Origin: Carallia brachiata
Taxonomy: Eukaryota > Streptophyta > Magnoliopsida > Malpighiales > Rhizophoraceae
Length of the DNA stretch: 64,000 nucleotides
Reading direction: 5' to 3'
Assembly (NCBI GenBank): GCA_021464245.1
Contig: JADCRB010000028.1
Location: 5,623,067-5,687,066 of the forward strand
The notes under the pieces were generated by a model that saw only the letters and a list, made by a program, of their open reading frames with translations, was not told the origin of the DNA and searched no databases. Positions within the stretch are counted from its first letter, which is position 1; the number at the start of each line of letters is the position of its first letter. Position numbers and translations under genes: made by a program. Shown piece by piece: positions 10,237-20,889 of this stretch.

Positions 10237-12840
10237 TAAATAGAAAGCAAATGCAACAAAATAATAAATTTCGATAATTCATCTTTTACCCTCGAATAAA
10301 ACACGAACGACAGAATAGGCTCTAAGTTTAAAAAGAGTTGCTTTAACTGGTTTCCGTCCGGCCTTCAGCGCCAATTGACTTCCCATTCTTCTGCTTAGAA
10401 CAATTGCCTGTCCGTTGTTCACGATTAATAAATTGATTCTGGTCAAGCCGAATATTCGTGGTCATTCATTATTATTATTTTTGTTTAATTGTCTGAGGAA
10501 GCTTCTGAGTTGTGAATTGTGATCAAACCAATTGCTTGTCCATTATGCATGAGTAAACAAAAATAACAAATATTGAATGACCAAGAAAAAAAAAATAATG
10601 ATAAATAACATGGATCTCTCCAAGTATATTTTTCGAATATTCGGCATGACCCAAATTAATTAATTAATTAATTGGCTGAGGAAGCTTCTGAGTTGTCAAT
10701 GAGGATCATTTTTTTTTTTTGGGTGAAAAACGGAAATAAAATGAAAAATAAACTACACTTAAATTAGCCACTAATCAGTTTAAGAGAGCGCCTCGGCCCC
10801 TGCAATCGGACAGCTTGTCTCAAATACTATTCCAGCGCCTTTTAGCCGTTCCCCTTAACTCAAATATAATCCGCTACGTGAACTTATACTTAGTAAACGA
10901 TGAAAAAGTAAGTAATTAATTTAATAATTTATTTTTAAAAAAATTTAAAATATTTTTTATAAATTAATAATTTAAATTTTTACGTATCATGCTCCCTCTT
11001 AAGTATGGCCAAACAATATTTCTGAACTCAAATTTTACTTGGTCAGTCGTCCAAAATATTTAAAATGATTTGAGTAAACATTATGAGTTATTATGTGTAT
11101 TATAACATCTATAAATTTTATAATTAATTTTACAAATTATTTATAGAAGATTGAGGCGGTGTTTAGTTTTATTGATAGAAGATATTTTTATTGTTGCTAT
11201 TTCAAAAAATAGGAATTGAAATGTATCGATCAGACTCTAGATTCAACACAAATTTTCCTATTTTTTGAAATATATGTTATACAAAACAATTAAATTGAGG
11301 AAAAACATATTATAAAAAACAAAAGTTTGTTAATATTCCCGTTTTGTCTCTCCCCGGGTGCGTATTTGCGCCCAAAGTATTAACTATATGGAAAATATTT
11401 AGTATCTATGTTTTAGTAGTTATATTTGATATATATATTGTAATGATTTTTTTTTATTTTTGTAATAAAATTGATAAAATATGATATAAGAAATTAACAC
11501 AAAATTTTTTATTAATTTTTTGTCATAAAAATAATAAATATTATTATAAAAATTATTAAATTTATTATAAAAAATACATTATATATATATATATTATCTG
11601 TATATGAACTGAACTTTAAATATATTTAGGTACGGGTCCCACTTTTATTACACAAAAATCACCTTATAGGGTTACGTTAAAGTGGCTTGGGGACCCACAG
11701 CAACAGCCAAAAGGAGGGGTCTTAAAGATAAGAGTATTGATATTTGACCAAATGCCTTCTCTCTCTTATTGCCACGTACACCTCAATGTGCAGTGATAAT
11801 CAACCGTGTGGTCTTTAGTCTTGGAAGTGGATAATTTTGTCTAAGCAAAATAAGGTGGTTAGTATTTGTTATTTCTAACACAATTAATAGAAATATTTTA
11901 TTATAATATTTTAATAATTTATTTAAATTTTATTAATTTTTTAATTTTATACTCTCTTATAACTGAAAAAAAAAAATGTGGCGCTTAGTCCAAAATGGCC
12001 CCTTTCTAGAAATACAAGAGTCATCAAAGGTAACTGCCAGTAATAGGATAATCGTACACAACTACGTAGCGACATTTAGGAATCATAATAATAAAAAATA
12101 TAATTAATTTCATTTTACTTAATCTTATAAATAAACAAAATTAAATATAAAAAAAATTGAGGTACTTTTTCTATTGTTGCTCTTATGTTGCACCGTATAT
12201 ATTTCTTAGTAATACTGACTTTTTTATCCCACCGATGTATGTTGGTCCAATAGTCGAAGTGAGTCCTACTCACCTGAGTCCAAGTAGGCTGAGAATTTTT
12301 TTTTTTCGGAAATCTTAGTTGGACACATTTAAGAAGGAACACAGTAAATACGTAAAAATTTAGACTATTAGACCGTAAAAAATATATTAAATTTAAAAAA
12401 AATAGATAAATTATTTGATACTGTTAAATTAACTGCGTACTCTCTGTATGCCTACTCATATGTGCCTCTTTTGTTTTTTTCTTTTTGGTATTATGCATTC
12501 GGCTATCAAGGTTAATTGCCCTTTTTATTTCCATAAAATCCTCCTGATCTTTTTGGGCTGCTTGTGGAGTTGAAAGAATGTGTGGGTCAGGCCAGCCCAA
12601 AAGAACACGAGTAGCATTATTCTCTCACATTTGAAGCGAGAATCTTAGTATAACGCTAAAATTGTTGCAATGTAACATATAGACGTCAATTCGAGTTACA
12701 GAAATAGATAACCTACATTTGCTACACTTCCCCAGAGCTCATAACGTATGAGCATTGTCCATTGGGATTGCTCTTTGTTTGTACTTGTTGTTTAACCCCA
12801 CTTGGTTCGAGCCTAAGGCTTTAACCAGTTAGTAAACTGA
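10237..12840. other. Intergenic, with duplicated DC1-upstream blocks
   Basis: About 10575-10680 ('gaccaagaaaaaa', 'aagtatatttttcgaatattc', 'gacccaaattaattaat') matches about 24970-25060 upstream of DC1 copy C, so it is shared duplicated flank. About 10490-10515 and 10675-10700 are a short direct repeat ('ctgaggaagcttctgagttgt'). The remainder is AT-rich. I see no gene. Confidence 0.5.
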
Positions 12841-12899
12841 AAGTGCTTTCTGTGCTAACTGATCATAATAAGATTGTTTCCCAACAAGTTGCTAGAAGT

Positions 12900-14434
12900 T
12901 CTACCTACTCACGCACCAATGCCTTGACTGGCTTCTACATTGCAACAGGGCTTGATCATACTCACGGTGCAAGCTCGTTCCCTTCACTACAGCCACCTGA
13001 ATGCCACCCAACCAACCCCAACATGCCATGTCCAGAGGTTCGTGGTTCACAAGCTGCAATGCTGTTTAGGCCTTTATCTGGTGGCACTTGGTGTTGGGGG
13101 AATAAAGGGCTCGCTGCCAGCACACGGGGCGGAGCAGTTCGATGAGAGTACTCCACAAGGGAGGAAGCAGAGATCCACCTTCTTCAATACTTTGTCTTCG
13201 TCTGTCGTGCGGAGGCCTAATTGCTGTAACATTTGTTGTCTGGATTGAAGACAATAAGGGATGGGATTGGGGTTTTACAGTCTCTATGATTGCAATATTG
13301 GTGTCTATTCCAGTCTTCCTTGCCGGCTCCCCTAAGTATAGAACCAAGATACCTTCTGGCAGTCCTCTTACGACGATTTCCAAGGTCAGCTTACAATCAA
13401 ACGCTTACTTATTCTTTGATCAATGTTTCCTACGAAGAACCCGGTTGCTTAGTGAATTTGTTGATCAGGTTTTGCTAGCTGCTTTAATCAACACTTGCAG
13501 AAACCAAACGCCAAGCAATGCTACTGTCAACAAGGCCTCAACTCCTTCTGTACCAAACCAGACTGGCAAGGGAGAAGAAAACTCCAAAACAACAGATTTC
13601 TTTGAAGCCCCAACAAATAGCCTCAGGTGCCTTAATAGAGCAGCGATTAACAAGCCAGTGCACTCAGCTTTACAATGCACGGTACAGGAAGTAGAAGAAG
13701 TCAAGATTGTGCTCAAAATGCTCCCGATATTTGCCAGCACGATCATACTCAATTGCTGCTTGGCTCAGCTCTCCACATTTTCTGTACAACAAGCTGCTAC
13801 CATGAACACCAAAGTTGGATCCTTGAAAGTCCCACCTGCTTCCCTGTCTTTTTTTCCTGTGGTTTTCATAATGATCCTAGCACTGATTTACAACCATTAT
13901 ATCATCCCCATTGCCAGAAGAGTAACCAAGTCTGAAATGGGCATAACTCATCTGCAAAGAATTGGCATTGGCCTAGCTCTTTCTATCGTAGCAATGGCAG
14001 TGGCAGCTCTCGTTGAGATCAAGCGGAAGCGAGTCGCTATGAATTCCGGACTAGACACCACCCGGCAACTACCCATCTCATTCTTATGGATTGCTTTCCA
14101 GTACTTGTTTCTGGGGTCAGCAGATCTTTTCACCTTGGCCGGCCTATTGGAATTTTTCTTCACCGAGGCACCCACAAGCATGAGATCTTTGGCTACATCT
14201 CTTTCTTTTGCATCACTGGCCGTGGGGTACTACCTTAGCTCAGTCATTGTATCAATAGTTAATGATGTTACAGGTAACTCCGAGCACAAACCTTGGCTCT
14301 CTGGCGGCAACATAAATCACTATCACGTGGAACGATTCTACTGGCTGATGGTCGTGCTAAGTGTCCTTAATTTCATCCATTACCTCTTCAGGCCCACTTG
14401 GTATAAGTACAGGTCAACAAGAGTGACTAAGTAG
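12900..14434 (+). pseudogene. NPF4-type (NRT1/PTR family) transporter, 5'-truncated and frameshifted
   Basis: The family is clear from LYLVALGVGGIKGSLPAHG, AEQFDESTPQGRKQRSTFF and GGLIAVTFVVWIEDN, and from the C-terminal half HLQRIGIGLALSI ... FLWIAFQYLFLGSADLF. These proteins move nitrate, peptides or hormones across membranes with 12 helices; NPF4 members include abscisic-acid transporters. An 84-bp intron fits at 13385-13468 (AAG|GTCAGC ... GATCAG|GTTTTG). From 13469 to the stop at 14434 the frame is open (about 321 aa, roughly six helices). Upstream the reading frame changes at least three times, near 12975, 13068 and 13190, and the first exons (helices 1-4, start codon) are missing. I conclude it is a pseudogene; a separate transcript of the C-terminal half cannot be excluded. 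Confidence 0.85.
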
Positions 14435-15495
14435 TTAAATTCAGTTGTTTTAACATGAGTGTCATTACAATTAAATATCTGTTTGAATATTTTTTTGTGT
14501 AATAAGATTGTGATTTTGTGTAATAAAATTATTATTTTATACAAAAAAAAAATATAAATTTTTTTGTTGCACAAAATCGTAATTTTGTTACATAAAATTA
14601 TAGACTTGTTGTAAAAAAAAATATTCGGATAAATACCCAATTTTGAAATTCTAATTTTTTTCTTTGAACATATAAATAAGAACAAAATTATGTAAACACA
14701 CGCTTAACCTACATAAGACCAAGACTACGTTTAACTCTATTTGAACAACAAAGGGTCATGACCATTAACATTTGTATAGAACGTGGTGGTTTAGTGAAGT
14801 CAACCCTCTTGCATTGCGATTGAACAAAAACAAAAAGGAGACCCACATGAGATCCACGTGGACCCACATGTCATCTTACCATCGTTTCTTCTTTGTCTCA
14901 TTTCTCCATCTACGTAATCTTTTCTTAATAATAAGGAAAAGAGCTTGGTTTTACACCCACATGCAGCGGTCATATATTTTCACCAAATAATTTTAAAAAG
15001 TGTAATTAAGTTTTAATTTAGTATAATTATATTTATAAAATATAAAAAAAAATAAAATTAACGTTTAAAATTAGATAAATATTATTTTAAAATTTAAAAA
15101 TATAGATCACACATAAAATGTATAAAAAAAAATTTTTACCTTCAAAAAAATTTTCTTAAAAAAAAATTTTTACACAAATTATTAACATGATTATGTTTTA
15201 TTACGTACAAATTGTATTTCCTCTCTTGCGTAATGCTGCACTGTATGACTATACAGTGTGACATACTACTTTTTTTCCTAAAGAAAAAGATAGACAACTA
15301 AAGATAAAAGCACGGAGGGGAGACAGAGTGTGGCGATACGAGATCTAGGATCCCATATCTTTTTGCATTTTTTTTTTTTAAGCTTTTAATATGTATATAT
15401 CTAAAATAAATATACGAGAAGATAATAAAAATGTGTGTAAAATCATTAAAGAAGTTTGTATTTAGAGTACTGTGGATGGGATTTAGTAGACAGAC
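14435..15495. other. Intergenic, with relic of DC1-upstream sequence
   Basis: About 14470-14630 is a small AT-rich inverted repeat ('gtgtaataagattgtgattttg' against 'caaaatcgtaattttgttaca'). About 14757-14837 ('accattaacatttgtatagaa', 'gtggtggtttagtgaag') closely matches about 24722-24790 next to the start of DC1 copy C, so it is probably a footprint of a lost or moved DC1 copy. No coding gene is seen. Confidence 0.5.
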
Positions 15496-15496
15496 G

Positions 15497-15662
15497 GAGA
15501 AATTTTTTTTATAACCAATTAATTTATTTGTGTAATAAAATACTTAATTTGTACAACAAAAAAATATATAAAAAAATACTTTAAAATTTTATTATAATAA
15601 TTTAATATTTTATTACACAAATAAATCAACTAATTACAAAAACAAATTTTCCTATTTATTCT
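15497..15662. mobile_element. Small MITE-like inverted repeat
   Basis: The arms 'taatttatttgtgtaataaaata' and 'tattttattacacaaataaatcaa' are inverted copies about 55 bases apart, and the outer ends ('ggagaaa', 'ttttcc') also pair loosely. It is about 165 bases long and non-coding. Confidence 0.5.
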
Positions 15663-16410
15663 CCATCTACCAAATCTCTTCCACGTTCTCTACCATGACC
15701 CATGAAGTATTGGAACCCATATTTGCCATTTTTTGAGCATGGTAAACTGTGTGGCGAGAAGAGCCGTCCCAACCCAGATCAAGGGCTGCAGTTGACCAGG
15801 AAATGAATGAGTATTATCTCCCATACCCTTTTCCCTACAAACACAACAGATGCTTACTTCACTTTCTATCATTCTTCTTTTCATCCCAGAGCTCCTAAGA
15901 GAGCTGCGCATCGTTTCCAACAGCTGATGAGATCCTGTCCTATAACGACCATTTTGGGACCACTAACAAGTTTTCTTCCTTCACCATCTACCTCGATAAT
16001 ATCACCTAATAACTTGTCTGCTGCCCCAATACTCTTCAAATTTAACAATGTCCATAGCTTTGCTATATGCCCGTTCATTTACTATCAACAAAAACCTAGT
16101 GCTTCCCATTTTAGATCCTATAAACCCCCTACATAGGTTCCTCTTTTAGATGCTCAGTAAGGTCAACAAGCACGATCGAAGATGTTTGCTGCTGAATCTT
16201 CAATACAGAATGCAAGTTCACACATTTGTTTTTATACCTGCATCGACGGCAGATTCTCTTGTTCCTAGAGCTGCATCGAATTGAGCTGATCTTCCTATCA
16301 TCAAAGCCTTTCCTCCGTTTCAGTTCCAGCCGACGTTGATGTCGATTTCATTGCCCCCATCAGATTGATATCAGTACACTTCCACAGCATATAACTGCTT
16401 TGATGCCAAA
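15663..16410 (-). mobile_element. LTR-retroelement internal remnant (tentative)
   Basis: Read on the minus strand, this follows directly after a primer-binding-like site next to the LTR-like segment at 16411-16676. I found only short broken reading frames, with a faint gag zinc-knuckle-like GHIAKL near 16070. No polymerase motif is visible. The assignment rests mainly on its position beside the LTR-like end. Confidence 0.35.
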
Positions 16411-16676
16411 TGTTGGGGATATAGGGTTCTTTGTAACGGGGTAGTGGATTGAGGTAGGGAATTTAGAAAAGGCTGAGAGAAAGTGAGAATTCAGAGCGAG
16501 AAGTAGAAATTAAGAGAGAGAAAGTCCTTGAATTTATATTTCCACGACCCAAAAATACAAAGTGCAGTTTTATAAAGGAAGCCAAGAATTCTATATCTAT
16601 GTTTCTTTTTTTTAGCATAGAACCCTAAGAGAACTCCGATAATTATTTGGTTGGAAAGCAAAAAATCCCACATCGG
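16411..16676 (-). mobile_element. Probable LTR with adjacent primer-binding site
   Basis: On the minus strand the segment has a TATA-like TTTATAAAACTGC, a pyrimidine-rich leader and an end CCCTATATCCCCAACA. The bases just after it, TGGCATCAAAGC (16397-16408), differ at two positions from the initiator-Met tRNA primer site TGGTATCAGAGC. This is the arrangement of a 5' LTR. The outer boundary is uncertain because it runs into the TRIM array at about 16664. Confidence 0.45.
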
Positions 16677-17508
16677 GGAGAAAAAAAAAAAAAAAAGTTT
16701 ATAAGTTAAGGGTAAGTTGGTTAATATGACTTAAATCATTTTAATCAACTTATCCTTAACTTATAAATTCATTTTTTTTTCTCCTTCTATTGATGTGAGA
16801 TTCTTCATTTACTTTATTTCTAACACTTCCTTTCAAGTGTAACTGGGATCTTTGGTAGTCAGTTGACACTTGCCCAATCATTACGAGTTTTAACAGGAAA
16901 ACACCGTCTCAAATATCCACCCAGGATCTTTTTCAGGTTGTTAAACTCGCCCAAATAGACTCGGGCTCTGATATTATGTTAAATTTTAGCGGCGTAGGTC
17001 ATTATGAATAGAAGAGTGTTAGTCTAAATTTATTTCAAATTCAATTTATGAGTTCGTTATCTTGTTAAAATGACTTAAATCACTTAACCAACTTACTCTT
17101 AACTTATAAACCCATTTTTTTCTTCTTCTCCCATCGATGTGAGATTCTTCATTTTCTTTATTTCTAACGCTCCTCCTCACTTGGGATCTTTGACAGCCAG
17201 TTAACACTTGCCCAATCATTACAGGTTTTAACAGGAGGTCACCGTCTCAAATACCTACTCAGGATCTTTTTTCAAATTGTTAAACCCGCCCAAATTGGTT
17301 CGGGCTCTGATACCATGTTAAATTTTAGCAGCGTTGGCCATTACGGGTAGGAGAGTGTTAGTCCAAATTTATTTCAAATTTAATTTATGAGTTCGTTATC
17401 TTGTTAAATAAATTAAGTTACCTTAACCAACTTACCCTTAATTTATAAACTCATTGTTTTCTTCGCCTCCCACCGACGTGAGATTCTTCATTTTCTTTAT
17501 TTCTAACA
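16664..17508 (-). mobile_element. Tandem TRIM retrotransposon: LTR-internal-LTR-internal-partial LTR
   Basis: On the minus strand LTR 1 is 17508-17316 (193 bp, TGTTAGAAATAAAG ... AATTTAACA). It is followed by a perfect initiator-Met primer site TGGTATCAGAGC (17315-17304), a 146-bp internal region and a polypurine tract GTGAGGAGGAG (about 17180-17170). LTR 2 is 17169-16977, also 193 bp, followed by a decayed primer site TAATATCAGAGC and about 151 bp of internal sequence. LTR 3 starts at 16825 and is cut near 16728, where the sequence folds back into an inverted LTR piece (16664-16728). There is no coding capacity, which defines a TRIM; enzymes must come from other elements. The array lies exactly at the 5' break of the DC1 copy at 17623. 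Confidence 0.88.
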
Positions 17509-17622
17509 TATTTGGCTCTTTGCCTGTGACATTTTGCATTGATTGTTATGACTTAATGAAATTTTCTTAAAGAATACTATGTGATTCGTGGACCAACTCA
17601 GCCACTCTATCTTATAATGCAG

Positions 17623-19262
17623 ATTGAGGATTTCAGCAACAATCATGTCATGATCTGTCACGAAATCTCTGACTTGAAGCATTACTGCTATGGGTGTAAG
17701 AGGGATGTTTATGGCACAGCCTATACTTGTGAATTTTGCAACATCAGCTTCCATAATGTCTGTGTGGAACTGCCACCAAAGATAAGACACAATCTGCATT
17801 TGCTGCACCCTCATGTTTTTTAAGACGTTTACCTCCACGTACTACAAATGTGACGGATGTGCAACAATATCACGTGATGAAGCATATTACCAATGCGAAG
17901 AATGCAAGTTGATCCTTGATATCAAATGTGCTTCCAAAAAAGATAAACATCAGACATTAGAGGAGAGAGATGACAATGTCATAATTTCTCATTTCAGCCA
18001 TAAGCATGAGCTTCTCCTTACCAATTGTCCAGAGGATCTTTCTAAAACATGCCCTGTTTGTTTAGTGAACATTTCGGGTCCAGCCTATTGTTGTCTCAAT
18101 TGCGAAATCTTCATTCATGAGTCGTGCTCTAAAGTGGAAAGAGTAATACATCAAAATCCATTTCACCCACAACATCCCCTTGTGTGGACCGACTCTGACT
18201 CTAACGGCTACTATGCCCTATGCAAAGCCTGCAACTATGCTGGCAAAGCCTTTTTATACTGTTGTTCCAAATGTGGCTTTTACATCCATTATACATGTTC
18301 CAGGTATCTGTCATCTACTCTCAAATACAGGAATCATGAGCAAGGACTTTTTTACGTCGTGGCAGATGATTTAATGAATACGTATCTTTGCAATGTTTGT
18401 AAAAACGATTTCTATGAGTCCATTTACCGGTGTCTGAAGTGTGACATTAATTTACATCTAGAATGCATGGCACTGCCACAAAAAGTCAAGGGTGCTTTTC
18501 ATATGCATCCTGTGACTCTCATGGATTCAGTTGTTCAAGATTATTTCGAAGAGCAATACTGTTACTATTGCGAGGATGTAAGGAACCCCGATCATGCCGT
18601 TTATTCTTGTGACGAGTGCGTCTACATTGCTCACATTGGATGTGTGATTGACGAGGTGAGTTTTCCATTCATAACTTTCTCCTCAAATATGCAAATATAT
18701 TTGCAGATTATGTGTACAGTGCACACATTATACAACTCAAGTTCGATATGTTAGTTTCCGGTTAACGAGATAAATTGTTAGCCGTAGCATTGCTATTGTC
18801 CACTTTTTTTTTTCTTCCCCTCGGAGAACATTGGATAGCAGTAGACTAGACGTGATTATTTTTCATGCCAGTGTCAAATTGTTCTTATCAATGTAGATGG
18901 CAAAAGAACCAAATTATCAATGTCATGAAGTTTCTGAGCTATGAGATAGTTTTAGTCAAAGTGGATTTTTGCAACCCATTTTCTATGCATTATCGACATA
19001 TTCTGTTTTATCTGACTGTCTTTCCTATTAATTTCTTAGGCAGATGATCCATTACACATCTTTCCATCCTCAATTGCTTCTCCACAGAGTGAGAATTTGA
19101 GAATTGAGTTTGGTGAGACATCTGGGGAGGTGGATTGTGAAGTTGTCCATCTGATTGACTACGTAAAAGAGAGTAAGTAAGAAAGAACCACTGGTGATTG
19201 ATGAAGTAGACAAAGAAATAGAATTCCTTCAGCAGGAGATGAAGTCACTGAAATCAAACTGA
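17623..19262 (+). pseudogene. DC1 copy B: inverted, 5'-truncated (exons 3 and 4 only)
   Basis: Exon 17623-18655, after an AATGCAG acceptor, matches exon 3 of the intact gene module by module: CDGCATIS, CEECKLILDIKC, SHKHELLL and HPQHPLVWTDS. Compared with the intact copy, CACCCTCTCATA has lost two bases near 17812, which gives a stop after LHPHVF. The downstream frame stays open for 313 codons from 17813. The last exon (19040-19262) begins ADDPLHIFPSS; a TAAG duplication near 19178 then creates a stop in KESK, and removing it conceptually restores the conserved tail. Exons 1 and 2 are missing; homology stops in intron 2, close to the TRIM array. The orientation is opposite to the other copies. 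A short DC1 protein from the 313-codon frame remains possible. Confidence 0.85.
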
Positions 19263-19917
19263 AGGATGCTATCAGCGGGTTTCAGAAGCACTGAAAAACA
19301 TTTGATTGAAATTGAACAAACAAGAACCGAGATTTGGTTTAGATTGAGTGGCAAAGTAATAAATCAGGCAGAGACTTTAGTTACACTGCAACAAGATTGA
19401 TTACACTCTTATCTCTTTGTTTACCTCTATGTGAACTAGTTTGTGCCTAAAACTAAAGTTGTGTCTATGTTTCTCTTTTTATCATCAGATTGTCCTATAA
19501 AAAGATAATACGGAAGTTTCAGTCATCTTTCGTCACATTTTTTTCTTTCTTCATTGTTGTGACTGGAGATTATGATGTAACAAATCTCTCGTTTCGATCT
19601 TGGGGGTCTGGGGTTGGAATAATGATACATTGGTACTCAGTGTTGTATTCTTAAGATAGAAGATAATTTTTGTTGTTAACTTGACTTGTGAAAAACAAAT
19701 TTTTGGGCGTATAAGCAAAACACTGGTATTGTTTGAGAGACTAGAGAGTTTCAAAACAGGGAGAATAGTATGGAAATTACATGGAAGAGAATAGAAAGGA
19801 TAGAAAGAGACCAAAAAAACAAAAACGAAAAAAAAAAAAATAGAAAGAGGTGACCGTTTCTTTATTTTTTTTTTTTAATTTATTTGGAGGATTTTACTAG
19901 TTTTATTAAATTTTGTT
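19263..19917 (+). other. Conserved 3' flank of DC1 copy B, then junction
   Basis: About 19380-19480 matches the 3' flank of the intact gene (complement of about 2820-2910). Beyond it is AT-rich spacer up to the start of the RPN13 duplicate near 19918. No gene is seen. Confidence 0.55.
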
Positions 19918-20885
19918 ATAATACCAGCACCTGTTTGTTTAATACATCAACTCCGCGTTGTGTAAAGATTCTGAGAAACCCAAAGTGGCAGCAAGCACAG
20001 GCTGCACAGCGGATTTCATTTTCAAAATTCTCTTTCTTTTCCCAATTCATTCAACCGGTGGCATAGAAAAGTCACATTGTTCATGAATGGGAAATTAGTT
20101 TAGCAATCAAACAAATCCCAAAGCTCGTAGCCATTATTTCCCCTTTTGTTTTTATGCTGACACTTTACTAATCAAAGCACCACAAGAAGAAACTAAAACT
20201 TAAAGACGCAGTTGTTCGAATACACAAATAATCAGATAAATACAGAACAATAAACTTTATACAAGAAAGGAAAAAAAGGTAATAATGTTTAAAACTGCAG
20301 ACCACTCACATGTACTAGGATCAACCCCAAATTGAGACAAATCTATCTGTCCAGTTTTGAGTACCTACAAACAGCAGAAAAATGAGCACCCCCGTTCAAT
20401 TGGCTAATATCTCACAAAAAACAACTACCTGAAAATCCATTTTTCTCCACTTACACGGGTAAAAGAATCTACTTGTTGACGGAACGGAGGGCTCTGTAGC
20501 AACTCTAGAATATCTTCCGGCGTCCACTGACCCTGCAATCCCATAGCTCTTCAAAATGCTTGCATTAAGTAAAACGAAAGATACAGAAGAATTCAAGCAT
20601 AATGATATTCATTGCCTCAGGTAACTAGGATGCTAATCTTTCTTCCACTGGAAGTGTCTCAATCAACGGCATAATCAGATCAGGCTTCAAGATGTCCCCA
20701 AGCCCCATCCCCAGAAAAATTTAAAAAAGAAAAACATCGCACTAGAATCTTTACGAAACATAGCAAGAAGGTTTTTTTTTAGACCATATTGCATTGTGTA
20801 TTGCATGCTTTTATAAATCAAAATTAAAAGTCGTCCTATCTGATCAAATTCAAAGACGCTTTGAAGCAACCAGCAAGAAATCCAT
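19918..20885 (-). pseudogene. Truncated RPN13 duplicate (3' half)
   Basis: This stretch is nearly colinear with 27114-28117 of the real RPN13 gene, introns included. Recognisable exons encode [20 protein letters not shown] (near 20710-20615), [17 protein letters not shown] (near 20531) and [16 protein letters not shown] (near 20364). In the first, TCC TAT of the parent has become TCC TAG (20627-20625), a premature stop. The final exon ([13 protein letters not shown]) and all upstream exons with the ubiquitin-binding domain are absent. At about 20886 it joins directly onto the last exon of DC1 copy C. I conclude it is a dead segmental duplicate. Confidence 0.88.
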
Positions 20886-20889
20886 GAGA

